Positions 8,052-15,761 are shown, counted from the first letter of the stretch. The stretch is DNA of 64,000 nt from JAKFYM01 sp964416595 (GCA_964416595.1 CAYQES010000012.1:1-64000), one strand, 5' to 3'. The notes: generated from the letters alone by a model not told the origin. A program made the numbers and translations.

Positions 8052-8889
8052 TGAGTCGTTGATGATAGCCTCGTAAATCCTTTACAATTCTTTTGACGAT
8101 TTTGTCCTTTCCGCCAACATCCTTGAAAATACCCTTGTACTCCCATCCAGCCTCTTCCCATGTCACCTCCCGTTTTAATCGTTTTTTTAAGAGATTTCGT
8201 TTGTGGTGTAACCAACGGATTCCTGCTGCAATATTGATTTCAGGTTCTTGAGCTTCTTCAGCACTCATCTCGATGAAGTGATTTCGTAGTTCTTTATTTG
8301 GATCCTTCCAAAGAATATTCCTGGTTTTCTCCGTGATTTGAATGAGTCCGCGAGCAGTGCCTTCTTTACTCTTCTTGCTGGATCGGACCATGAAACTTGA
8401 TTCAGTAGCAATAAGTGCTTTCGCGAAATCAGGTGTAAGAGGAATATCTGGTTTGAGAATCTCATTCCAAAATTTGGTCCAGCCGCCAATTAAAAGGTCA
8501 TATTTGTTGCCATTTGGAAAATCCAATGCATCTGGAATTGGCATGGAATGAGGATTGTTTGCCAAACCTTGAAAGTAAAGTGCTGAGATTTTTCGGAACT
8601 CATCGGCGGTATAGAATTCCTTGCCGTTAGGATTTTTACGGCAATGCCCACTTCGGACAGTTTTATATTTCGGTTTTTTGGAGCTGGCCGGAACCGTGAG
8701 GGTGTGTGTGAGTACCCATGATTCACCTAAAGGGCATAATCGCCAGGGGTGATTTTTTAGTGGCTCTTGCTGATGTGATTCTGTTTTTGGCTCAGTTTCT
8801 TTACTGGCATCTTTCAGTATTTTGTTGATTACTTTTTTGACAATATGTCCAAGGATCGATTTTGTGATGTTTGTAAAAGAAAAAGACAT
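8023..8889 (-). CDS. SLT (lytic transglycosylase-like) domain protein
   Basis: A 288-residue protein with a C-terminal half that resembles the soluble lytic transglycosylase fold: LTPDFAKALIATESSF (residues 151-166, putative catalytic Glu163), ARGLIQIT (179-186), and the helix INIAAGIRWL (218-227). These correspond to the ES, GLMQ and N-x-AG motifs of the family, which cleaves glycan strands of peptidoglycan. There is no signal peptide; residues 1-28 form a lysine-rich amphipathic stretch. GAAGGCGG lies 6 bases before the ATG at 8889, preferred over an ATG at 8961 with no ribosome site. Without an export signal the protein would need a specialised route to reach peptidoglycan, or may act after lysis. 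Confidence 0.65.
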   Translation of the reverse strand: MSFSFTNITKSILGHIVKKVINKILKDASKETEPKTESHQQEPLKNHPWRLCPLGESWVLTHTLTVPASSKKPKYKTVRSGHCRKNPNGKEFYTADEFRKISALYFQGLANNPHSMPIPDALDFPNGNKYDLLIGGWTKFWNEILKPDIPLTPDFAKALIATESSFMVRSSKKSKEGTARGLIQITEKTRNILWKDPNKELRNHFIEMSAEEAQEPEINIAAGIRWLHHKRNLLKKRLKREVTWEEAGWEYKGIFKDVGGKDKIVKRIVKDLRGYHQRLKNQRAKISP

Positions 8890-9106
8890 GCTAAGCCGCC
8901 TTCGCTGAAACAGAAATCTTATTTTGAGAGATAGAATATTAGCTGGCTTATCGATTGTCATGTGTGTGGTTAAAAAATCTTACTTTTGAATTCTACGACT
9001 AAGGCGAGATCCTTATTGCACCCTCCTCCTTAAGAGTGCGAGGAATGTCATAATTAATTGTATGTAAACTATGGTTGACATTTCGCCAAAGAGGAGTAGG
9101 ATAAAA

Positions 9107-9434
9107 GTGGAAGAAAAGAAACGTCAGGCGGTTTTCTATCGAGATGGAAAGGGCCGGGAGCCAGCTAAGGAATGGCTAGAGAAGCTGCGGGATTTTCAAG
9201 GCAAGGCCAAGATTTATATTCGGATCGCTCGAGCAGAACAAGGCAACTTCGGCGATCATAAGTTTATAGGCGAAGGAGTTAACGAATTAAGGATCAATGT
9301 GGGGCCAGGATACCGGGTTTATTATGCGCTCGATGATAACGACGAAATCATCTNNNNNNNNNNGTGATAAGGCAAGTCAGGAACAGGGTATCGTAAGGGC
9401 GAAAGACTGCTGGAAGTCTCATAAAGGAAAATGA
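9107..9434 (+). CDS. RelE/HigB-like addiction-module toxin, interrupted by an assembly gap
   Basis: The product matches the short RelE-superfamily toxin group called putative addiction module killer proteins: KEWLEKLRDFQGKAK, IRIARAEQGNFGD, GEGVNELRINVGPGYRVYY. Family members cleave mRNA or otherwise block translation unless bound by the antidote. The frame runs into ten N at 9354-9363. Downstream the frame beginning at 9366 reads DKASQEQGIVRAKDCW and ends at TGA 9432-9434, exactly the expected family C-terminus (GGDK...Q...I..AK). The two halves join only if the true gap is a multiple of three bases, so ten N is a placeholder. GTG at 9107 has GAGGAGTAGGA upstream and is preferred to the ATG at 9071. 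Confidence 0.75.
9354..9363. other. Assembly gap (ten N)
   Basis: Ten undetermined bases inside the toxin gene. The reading frames on the two sides differ by one base with ten N but would join with 9, 12 or 15 bases; family comparison (a missing LLLCGG-type stretch) suggests 12 or 15. Confidence 0.95.
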
Positions 9435-9436
9435 CC

Positions 9437-9739
9437 ATGGCAAAAGGCACAAAATTTCAAACCAACCTTCTCAGCAAGCTTAAAGATCCAGCTTTCGCTG
9501 CGTCTTATATTACAGCAGCAATGGAAGAGAATGATGATGCTTTCCTGGCCCAGGCGTTGAGCGATGTGGTGAGGGCTCATGGTACGTCTAAAATCGCGCG
9601 AGCCACTCAACTGACCCGTCAGGCCCTATATAAAATGTTTTCTCCTAAAGGAAATCCTACGCTTCAAAGTGTGAATTCAGTTTTAGGTGCTATTGGCCTT
9701 CGCATGAGCATTCAACCGAAACGGAAGAAGTCGGCTTAA
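9437..9739 (+). CDS. HTH antidote of the addiction module
   Basis: A 100-residue DNA-binding antitoxin of the putative addiction module antidote family. The central part reads AAMEENDDAFLAQALSDVV, then a helix-turn-helix, GTSKIARATQLTRQALYKM, followed by FSPKGNPTLQSVNSVLGAIG, which is the family signature. It binds the toxin encoded just upstream and represses the shared promoter. The ATG at 9431 overlaps the toxin stop as ATGA, but the ATG at 9437 has better spacing from AAAGGAAAA, so I chose 9437; the difference is two residues. The basic tail (PKRKKSA) could aid DNA contact. Confidence 0.85.
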   Translation: MAKGTKFQTNLLSKLKDPAFAASYITAAMEENDDAFLAQALSDVVRAHGTSKIARATQLTRQALYKMFSPKGNPTLQSVNSVLGAIGLRMSIQPKRKKSA

Positions 9740-9770
9740 GATCGAACTAACGCACGTGCGACACAAGAAA

Positions 9771-9846
9771 TGGTGGACGCTAGCGGAGTCGAACCGCTGG
9801 CCCCCTGCTTGCAAAGCAGGTGCTCTACCAACTGAGCTAAGCGCCC
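9771..9846 (-). tRNA. tRNA-Ala (anticodon UGC)
   Basis: Read on the minus strand this is a complete 76-base cloverleaf with encoded CCA. The anticodon stem CCTGC/GCAGG encloses TTTGCAA, anticodon TGC for alanine. The acceptor stem starts GGGCGCT and ends AGCGTCC, giving the G3-U70 wobble pair that is the alanine identity element. The T loop reads GGTTCGACTCC. Its 3' end faces the accessory stretch at 6.8-9.7 kb. Confidence 0.97.
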
Positions 9847-9924
9847 TAACAGAAGAAAAGCCAACTTAGTCGATGTGGATGGGAACTTCAAGCTTTGTGC
9901 GGTGCGCCTTTTGGCTGAAGTGGG

Positions 9925-11025
9925 CTACTGAAATTGAGAGGGATCCACGGGAGAGATCGGTTCTTGCTCTTTTAGCCAGTTTACATAGGAGCGAACGCCG
10001 TCTTCGAGGGAAAGAAAAGATTTTGGGTAGCCGGCGCTGTGCATGCGATCCATCTCGGCTTCTGTGAAATATTGGTAGGCCTTACGAAACTGTGGAGGAG
10101 TGTCGATCCACTCTACCTTCATGGGTTTTCCAAGGGCTGCAAACAGGGCTTCCATCATGGCGTAGAAGGTGCGCGCCTTGCCGGTGCCTAAGTTGTAGAG
10201 GCCCGAAGTGGGGCGCTTTTCTTTTAAGAATTCGATCATGCTCACGATATCACTCACGTGGATAAAATCCCGGCTTTGTTCCCCGTCTTTTACGTCGGGA
10301 TTATGGGAGCGGAAGAGGCGGCAGGAGCCGTGGCGCTCGATGTGGCGGTAGGAGTGAAGAATGGCGCTAGCCATGGGGCCTTTATGGAGTTCTCTTGGGC
10401 CATACACATTGAAAAATTTTAACCCGTACCAGTGGGGAGGGGCGTGGCCTTTGTCCACTTGTTCTTTGGCCCAGAGGTCGAAATCTTGTTTGGATTGTCC
10501 GTAAGGATTAAGGGGTTTTAGTTTCAGAGCTGTTTCCCAGGAATCGGAGAAACCGTGCTCGCCTCCGCCATAGGTGGCGGCAGAGCTTGCGTAAATCAAG
10601 GGAACTTTGTGTTCCGTGCACCAGTTCCAAATAGATTTTGTGTATTCCACGTTCCATTGATTTAAATAATCTTTTCGGGTTTCTGCGGTATTGGTGCAGG
10701 CGCCGATGTGCACGATCCAGTCGATCTTTTCTCCTTTTTGCAGGAGCACATGTTCCTTGGCTTTAGGATTATCGGCGGGTGCTGTGGGGCCGATTTTTTG
10801 CAGGATTTTTGGAAAATAGGCGCGGTCCAGGATTTTGTGGCGGTCCGGGCTGGCTTGTTTATCCGTGGCCCAATCCCAGAGGGAGGCTTCGTGGGAGGGG
10901 ATGTGGGGGCGATCGCGAAAATGTTGGGGATCGTCCACAAGCAGGAGACGATTTTTTTGGTTGTTTCCGAGGGCATCCACCACGTGGCTGCCAATGAAAC
11001 CTGCGGCACCGGTCACGATAATCAT
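9925..11025 (-). CDS. hldD: ADP-L-glycero-D-manno-heptose 6-epimerase
   Basis: This enzyme inverts C6 of ADP-D-glycero-D-manno-heptose to make the ADP-L,D-heptose used for the inner core of lipopolysaccharide. The 366-residue product is an extended short-chain dehydrogenase: NADP-binding GAAGFIGS at residues 6-13, IVHIGACTNTAE, the catalytic Ser region YASSAATYGGG and the YxxxK pair in YGQSK (175-179). ELHKGPMAS and the FIHVSDIV stretch match HldD rather than other sugar epimerases. It is somewhat longer than the roughly 310-residue E. coli enzyme, mainly by an insertion around residues 60-98. AAGGTAG precedes the ATG. A GHMP heptokinase-like gene (18126) and a heptosyltransferase (63778) in the window fit the same pathway. 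Confidence 0.92.
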   Translation of the reverse strand: MIIVTGAAGFIGSHVVDALGNNQKNRLLLVDDPQHFRDRPHIPSHEASLWDWATDKQASPDRHKILDRAYFPKILQKIGPTAPADNPKAKEHVLLQKGEKIDWIVHIGACTNTAETRKDYLNQWNVEYTKSIWNWCTEHKVPLIYASSAATYGGGEHGFSDSWETALKLKPLNPYGQSKQDFDLWAKEQVDKGHAPPHWYGLKFFNVYGPRELHKGPMASAILHSYRHIERHGSCRLFRSHNPDVKDGEQSRDFIHVSDIVSMIEFLKEKRPTSGLYNLGTGKARTFYAMMEALFAALGKPMKVEWIDTPPQFRKAYQYFTEAEMDRMHSAGYPKSFLSLEDGVRSYVNWLKEQEPISPVDPSQFQ

Positions 11026-11112
11026 GCGTCTACCTTAATCCATCTTAGGCTTTTTGGGAAAACTCTAAATTTTGGGGTAGCGCTCCAAGGCGAAAATTCC
11101 TATAGTGCCGGT

Positions 11113-12262
11113 ATGGAATTTTCCTTAAACGAAGCCAAAAAGACACTGAGTGAGCAGAGGGCAAAAATTGAAGCTCTCGGGAGGTCCCTTTGATGTGGAC
11201 ACTAAGGAGCGCCGCCTAGGGGAAATCCAGGCCCTGGAGGCCGACCCTTCTTTTTGGGGGGATAATCGCAAAGCTTCTCAAATCCAGAGAGAAAAAGCGG
11301 GCATTGCCGCGATCTTGCAAGAATTCAAAGGCGTAAAACAAAAGATTGATGATTCCGAGGCGTTGCTGGAACTTGCAGGCGAAGATCCAACGGATAAATC
11401 TTTGGTCACAGAGCTAAGTGCGAATTTACGAGAGCTCCAGCCGAAGGTGGACGAAATGGAAACCCGGGCACTGCTAGGGGGTGAGCATGATGGTCGCAAT
11501 GCTTTTTTAAATATCAATTCCGGCGCCGGCGGCACCGAATCCCAGGATTGGGCCCATATGCTTTTGCGCATGTACCGCCGTTGGTGCGATAAAAAAGGTT
11601 TCAAAAATGAAGTGGTGGAAGTTTCCGCGGGCGAGGAGGCGGGAATTAAGAGCGCCACGATGTTGGTGAGCGGTACGTTTGCTTATGGATTGCTCCGGGC
11701 GGAAGTGGGCGTGCATCGCTTGGTGCGGATTTCTCCTTTCGATTCCAATAAACGCCGGCACACAAGTTTTGCCTCTGTGTTTGTTTCCCCCGAAGTGGAC
11801 GACGACGTGGAAATCGAAGTGAAGGAAGCGGACATCCGCGTGGATGTGTTTCGTTCCGGGGGCTCCGGGGGCCAGGGCGTAAACACCACGGATTCCGCCG
11901 TACGGATCACCCACCATCCTTCGGGCTTGGTGGTTGTGTGCCAAAACGAGCGCTCCCAGATCAAGAACCGGGCTACGGCCATGAAGGTTTTGAAGGCCCG
12001 ATTATATGAAAGATATTTAGAAGAAGAGCGAGCCAAGCAGGCGGTGGTGGAGGCCAGCAAAAAGGCTGTAGAGTGGGGCTCCCAGATTCGTTCTTATGTT
12101 TTGCATCCCTATAGAATGGTGAAGGATCACCGCACGGGTGAGGTTACTTCCTCGGCGGAGGATGTGCTGGATGGGGATTTAGACGCCTTCATCCGCACCT
12201 TTTTGCTCTTTGATAAGGGCATGATCGAACGCAAAAGCGGCGCTGACGCTGACGATCTGTAA
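11113..12262 (+). CDS. prfB: Peptide chain release factor 2 with programmed +1 frameshift
   Basis: RF2 recognises UGA and UAA stop codons and triggers peptide release. Translation starts at ATG 11113 and runs 26 codons to CTT TGA (stop at 11191-11193). A +1 slip on CTT-T restores the frame at GAT 11192, giving 382 residues in all. The Shine-Dalgarno-like GGGAGG at 11179-11184 and the slippery CTTTGA are the classic autoregulatory cassette: low RF2 lets ribosomes pause at UGA and shift. Downstream the protein has the tripeptide SPF (in VRISPFDSN) that reads the stop codon, and the GGQ peptidyl-hydrolysis motif in SGGSGGQGVNTTDSAV. Annotating only the second frame would lose the true N-terminus. 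Confidence 0.96.
11179..11193 (+). promoter_or_regulatory. RF2 programmed +1 frameshift site
   Basis: Shine-Dalgarno-like GGGAGG followed by TCC and the slippery CTT TGA. The in-frame TGA is the stop codon read by RF2 itself, so frameshifting rises when RF2 is scarce. Confidence 0.93.
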
Positions 12263-12329
12263 GTATCTGATTTTCCTTGTAAATAATTGAATTGCTCAAG
12301 TATTTTGAGCGGGTGGACGATAAAGGGAT

Positions 12330-12348
12330 AGGCCCCTTGTGTGGGCCT
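12330..12348 (+). terminator. Weak hairpin after prfB
   Basis: AGGCCC (12330-12335) can pair with GGGCCT (12343-12348), followed by only two further T. It lies 67 bases after the prfB stop; termination efficiency would be low. Confidence 0.25.
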
Positions 12349-12442
12349 TTGGGGAGCTGTGGATTTGGGGGCTGCTGTTGGGTTGAGGGAGTAGGACAGC
12401 GGTTTGGTAGGTGAACCAGTTCAGGGCTTCATAGGGGTAAAT

Positions 12443-13750
12443 ATGATTTATAGAAATAGGAATCGGGGAAAACTGGGAGCTTGGTTGGGAGTGGCCGCTC
12501 TTTTATGTGCGATGCCTAACGTGGCCGTGGCCGGGGAAATTGGGCCTGATACGGCGCCGGGGATGAGTAGTTTGAGTGGGGCGAGTTTGACGTGCGTTCC
12601 CGATCCATTTTATATGAAGATTGTTGGCACTCAAAAAGTGCTTGATACAGCAAAGTGGAATTCCTGCCGGCAATGTCAACAGGCAGTAGATGCACAAAAA
12701 TCCAAAATGGACGCTGCCTGGAATGCTGCCGTTGCAGAAAATACGGGGATAGTTGGTGCTAATGCAATAAGTAACAGTGCAATAAGTAACGCCTCTAACG
12801 GCCAGCAAAAAAACTCTGAGCAGAGTGCGCATAAAGTACAAACTACTAGCGATGCCTCTCAGCAACAACGTGCGGCTTTAGCAAAGAGATTGGCAGCGAA
12901 TGCACAAGCCTGCTCCGCAGAATTGCAAAGTGCTTGTTCTGGGCAGATGGCTCCAGACGATCAGTCTGCATATAACCAAGCCAAACAAGGCTGCGAGCAA
13001 GTAGCCTCCGCTGCCGAAGCCAATGCTGCTGAGAAGTTAGCTTCGGGTGGTATGATGGATGGCCTGGGCCAAATGGCCGGCAAGCTTGGTGAGGCTCTTG
13101 GCCAGATGATGGGCGGAGGCGCCGGTGGCGGTGCTGCTCCCGGTTCTCCTTACACTGACACTTATAAACCCACGATCGATCCTTTGCCTTCAACAAATAT
13201 CGCAGGCAATGGCGCAGGTAGCACAGTGAAATTAGATAGCATTACAGCTAAGGGTACCAGTATCGATCCAGCTGACACTGGCACCGCCAGCACTGATGGT
13301 GCGGGTGCATATGCTGGATATTCTCCTTCTACGGGCGGGCTCTCTAGCGAGTCAGGTTTGGATTTAGCCGGCAACGGTGGCGCTAGCAAGCACGGTGGCG
13401 CGGTAAAAGTTTCCATGGCTAATGGTGCCGGCGGTACTGGCGCTTCTAAAATGGCTGGCAAGGAAGAGCTGGCGAAGGGCGCAGCGGCGGCTGGTGCCGG
13501 CGCAAATTATGAAATTCCTTCTGCCGGTGGAGGCAGTAAATCTTCTTTCCTTGGCTTAAAGAGCAAAGCCTATGAAGAAGAAGCCGCTGGTGAAACCGGT
13601 GTTGGTGTGCTGGGAGATTTGGGTGTGGATGGCGAGCGCGGCTTAGCTAGCTTGCAAGAATCCCCCGGTGTGCGGGCCGAAAATGAAGGCAGTCTCTTTG
13701 TTGTGATTCGCTCTAAGTACGCGGAAATTAAAAAGCGCGGAAATATTTAA
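12443..13750 (+). CDS. Large exported Ala/Gly-rich protein of unknown function
   Basis: A 435-residue protein. The ATG at 12443 has AGGGG at the right distance and starts a basic N-region plus hydrophobic segment (GAWLGVAALLCAMPNVAVA), a signal peptide ending near residue 30. Three parts follow: a Cys-containing alpha-helical part to about residue 210 (SCRQCQQ, QACSAELQSACSGQ, KQGCEQV; rich in Ala and Gln), a Gly/Ala/Ser-rich low-complexity middle, and a short conserved-looking end, SLFVVIRSKYAEIKKRGNI. Paired cysteines and the repeat-like middle suggest a cell-surface or periplasmic structural role. I know no named family. A 180-base untranslated region precedes it. Confidence 0.65.
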   Translation: MIYRNRNRGKLGAWLGVAALLCAMPNVAVAGEIGPDTAPGMSSLSGASLTCVPDPFYMKIVGTQKVLDTAKWNSCRQCQQAVDAQKSKMDAAWNAAVAENTGIVGANAISNSAISNASNGQQKNSEQSAHKVQTTSDASQQQRAALAKRLAANAQACSAELQSACSGQMAPDDQSAYNQAKQGCEQVASAAEANAAEKLASGGMMDGLGQMAGKLGEALGQMMGGGAGGGAAPGSPYTDTYKPTIDPLPSTNIAGNGAGSTVKLDSITAKGTSIDPADTGTASTDGAGAYAGYSPSTGGLSSESGLDLAGNGGASKHGGAVKVSMANGAGGTGASKMAGKEELAKGAAAAGAGANYEIPSAGGGSKSSFLGLKSKAYEEEAAGETGVGVLGDLGVDGERGLASLQESPGVRAENEGSLFVVIRSKYAEIKKRGNI

Positions 13751-14034
13751 AGTGTTTGTTTATAATATATTCTCATAATAATACTGACAATGAGTAGTCA
13801 GGTTCTTTCCCCAAAAAGCCAAAGGCACGAAGTAACATTCTAAAATAAAAGAACATCTCTGCTTCATCTCAGCTTTTTCCTTTTTTGGTGTATGCTTGCC
13901 TTTAGCATTGCCAGGCCGTCAGCTTCCTGCGGCATATAGACTTCCGTCACTATACCGGCCAGTGGTTGACACCACCTTATCAACTTGTTACAAAGTGGGC
14001 CGCTTGAAAGCCTGTTTAAAGAAAGGGTGCGGCT
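13751..14034. other. AT-rich intergenic region with a promoter near its right end
   Basis: This 284-base gap holds no credible coding sequence. The left part is very AT-rich; the right part carries the promoter listed at 13966. I see no terminator hairpin for the upstream gene. Confidence 0.5.
13966..13994 (+). promoter_or_regulatory. Predicted sigma-70-type promoter
   Basis: TTGACA (13966-13971) is a perfect -35 element, and TACAAA (13989-13994) stands 17 bases downstream as a four-of-six -10 element. Transcription would start about 35 bases before the exported protein at 14035. Confidence 0.5.
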
Positions 14035-14460
14035 ATGAAAATAATTTTTATTTTAAGCGCGATGCTTCTGCCTGTTTCGGCAAGTGCTTTTGATTTCATA
14101 GGGATTTGGAATCTTAAGGATGTAAAATGCTCTTATAATTGTTACTCTCCATTTATTAAGTCTCTGAGGATTTTTTATAAAAGCTCTCCAGAAACAATTT
14201 GTGTAGTTTATAAAAGTGCAGAGAGAACAGGAAGCCTGGAAGATTGCTATACGAGCCAGAATGCAACACTGTCCTTTTCTCCAGATAAAACCAATGTGAC
14301 GATAAAGTCGAATGACTCCGCTGATTCATTAAGGCGAGAGAAAGTAGTTGAACTTAAAAAGATAAGTTCGGATCGCTATCAATATAAAGAAACGTTTTTG
14401 TATGCGGGTAGATCTAAAAAGTATAAAAAGTATTGGTTCATTTATGATCTTGTTAGGTAA
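14035..14460 (+). CDS. Exported 141-residue protein, tandem copy 1
   Basis: A 141-residue protein with signal peptide MKIIFILSAMLLPVSASA. The mature protein opens FDFIGIWNLKDVKC and consists of short alternating hydrophobic segments typical of a beta-barrel or sandwich. A G-x-W motif near the mature N-terminus is reminiscent of lipocalins (G-x-W), but similarity elsewhere cannot be judged by eye. Four cysteines lie in the first half (VKCSYNC, TICVV, EDCYT). The next gene, of identical length and similar start (FTGDWKITKV), looks like a diverged tandem duplicate. Base composition is clearly more AT-rich than the flanking genes, a possible sign of transfer. Confidence 0.6.
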   Translation: MKIIFILSAMLLPVSASAFDFIGIWNLKDVKCSYNCYSPFIKSLRIFYKSSPETICVVYKSAERTGSLEDCYTSQNATLSFSPDKTNVTIKSNDSADSLRREKVVELKKISSDRYQYKETFLYAGRSKKYKKYWFIYDLVR

Positions 14461-14474
14461 GTTTAGGAGGAAAA

Positions 14475-14900
14475 GTGTTTATTTTAAAAGCCATATTTTG
14501 TTTAATAGCTTCCGCAGCTAGTGCACAAACGTTTACTGGAGACTGGAAGATAACAAAGGTTCAGTATGCTGAAGATCATGAGCTAAAACCCTATGATTTG
14601 ACTGGGACTGTTTCTATTTCGTATGTAGAAAGTAAAAAGATGGTTTGCATGAAATTCTCTGCTGAAGAGAAGCAGGCGTGTATGAAAACAGATAAAGTTC
14701 GCGGTTTTAATGCGGTTCTAGATGTTTCTCCTGATATGAGCGAGTTTTCTTATCGGCACAATGCCCGAAATATTATTAGTGAGCAGCTATCTATTAATTT
14801 TTATAAACTGAACGATTTTAAAGCTTACATAAAAATTGAAAGGATTGAATTGGCTTTTGAGAGGTATATAAGAGAAAAGATTATTTTTCTATCACGTTAA
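14475..14900 (+). CDS. Exported 141-residue protein, tandem copy 2
   Basis: A 141-residue protein starting at GTG with a perfect AGGAGG 4 bases upstream, 14 bases after the previous stop, so the pair is one operon. The signal peptide ends near SAASAQ; the mature part opens FTGDWKITKVQY, echoing the G-x-W start of copy 1, and again has two central cysteines (MVCMKF, QACMKT) at the same relative place as TICVV and EDCYT in copy 1. The function is unknown. The operon ends in a strong terminator at 14911. Confidence 0.6.
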   Translation: MFILKAIFCLIASAASAQTFTGDWKITKVQYAEDHELKPYDLTGTVSISYVESKKMVCMKFSAEEKQACMKTDKVRGFNAVLDVSPDMSEFSYRHNARNIISEQLSINFYKLNDFKAYIKIERIELAFERYIREKIIFLSR

Positions 14901-14910
14901 AAATAAGGAC

Positions 14911-14938
14911 AAGGAGCTGATTTTTTAGCTCCTTTTTT
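14911..14938 (+). terminator. Rho-independent terminator of the tandem exported-protein operon
   Basis: AAGGAGCT (14911-14918) pairs perfectly with AGCTCCTT (14927-14934) around an 8-base loop, followed by a T run through 14938. It lies 11 bases after the stop codon. Confidence 0.85.
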
Positions 14939-14978
14939 AAATTCCGTTTAATATTTTTTTACCATTTGGATTATATAT

Positions 14979-15761
14979 TCACTGCAGCTTCTCACCCGGC
15001 AACAACACTCCATCGCGATCATAGCCCCGCCGGTACTCATCAAAATATGCCGTCAAAGTTTTCCCAGGCGCCTTCGCGCAATACACTCCCATTTTAAAAT
15101 AGTGTCCGTCTGGATCACCGGGATAGCCAATCGGCCCGTGGTAAGAGGCCACTAGTTTGCCGTTATGCCAAAGATCCACGGCGCCTTCGGAATCCGCGGA
15201 CCACACGATTCTATACACAAAATCATGCCACTGGTTTTTGGGAAAATTTTCTATTCGATAGAGCGGTACGCGCTGGGCGTCTTCCACTTGCTTTAAAGGT
15301 TGCAGCGTGAATTCCGCGGTTACGTAAAACACTCCGTCCCGATAGCGATGGGCGAGGGGAGGCTTGCCGCCGGGCACTCCTTTGGGCGAAACATTATGCC
15401 ACTGGGCGAGCACACAGCCGTTATTTTCGGGCACCATGAAATCAGAGGGCAAATAATGGGAAACCCGGTACCAAATTTCTTTTCGAAAAGGAGCATTGAA
15501 ATTTTCGCTCAACTCGCTCTTTAGTTCTTTTAGCGAAGTGCCGCCGGGATAAAGGGAAACGCTCGCCGCGAAACGCCCGTGACGAACAGGCTCCTTAACA
15601 ATTTGAGCCGCATCCGGGCGGGCTAATCGCCGTAAATTCCAGCCGGCAAAGTCTCCACTTTCAAATCCCTTAGGAGGCTCGGAGTAGAAAAATTTCCAGA
15701 GTAAAAAACCCGCCAAGGCGAGTACACAAAAAGAAAGGGCTAATTTCCCGCGGCGATCCAT
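14979..15761 (-). CDS. Heparin-lyase-I-like polysaccharide lyase family protein
   Basis: A 260-residue protein with an N-terminal membrane anchor or uncleaved signal (LALSFCVLALAGFLLWKFF, residues 7-25), so the domain faces the periplasm. The rest has the beta-jelly-roll pattern of the Polysacc_lyase (heparin lyase I) family: FESGDFAGW, RFAASVSL, EIWYRVSHYLPSDF, AQWHNVS, QWHDFVYRIVWS, VDLWHNGKLV and KMGVYCAK followed by YFDEYRRG. Characterised relatives cleave acidic glycans by beta-elimination. The substrate here is unknown; a bacterial exopolysaccharide or a host/prey glycan is possible. The fold call is fairly firm, the activity is an inference. Confidence 0.7.
   Translation of the reverse strand: MDRRGKLALSFCVLALAGFLLWKFFYSEPPKGFESGDFAGWNLRRLARPDAAQIVKEPVRHGRFAASVSLYPGGTSLKELKSELSENFNAPFRKEIWYRVSHYLPSDFMVPENNGCVLAQWHNVSPKGVPGGKPPLAHRYRDGVFYVTAEFTLQPLKQVEDAQRVPLYRIENFPKNQWHDFVYRIVWSADSEGAVDLWHNGKLVASYHGPIGYPGDPDGHYFKMGVYCAKAPGKTLTAYFDEYRRGYDRDGVLLPGEKLQ

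Noticed and set aside
6690..9770. Direct repeat of the tRNA-Ala end as an island attachment site
   Set aside because: I could not find a second copy of the tRNA 3' sequence and there is no integrase gene.
10708..11193. A 161-codon open frame ending at the prfB frameshift stop
   Set aside because: Only its last 26 codons are real, as the zero-frame start of prfB. The rest is antisense to hldD and its intergenic region.
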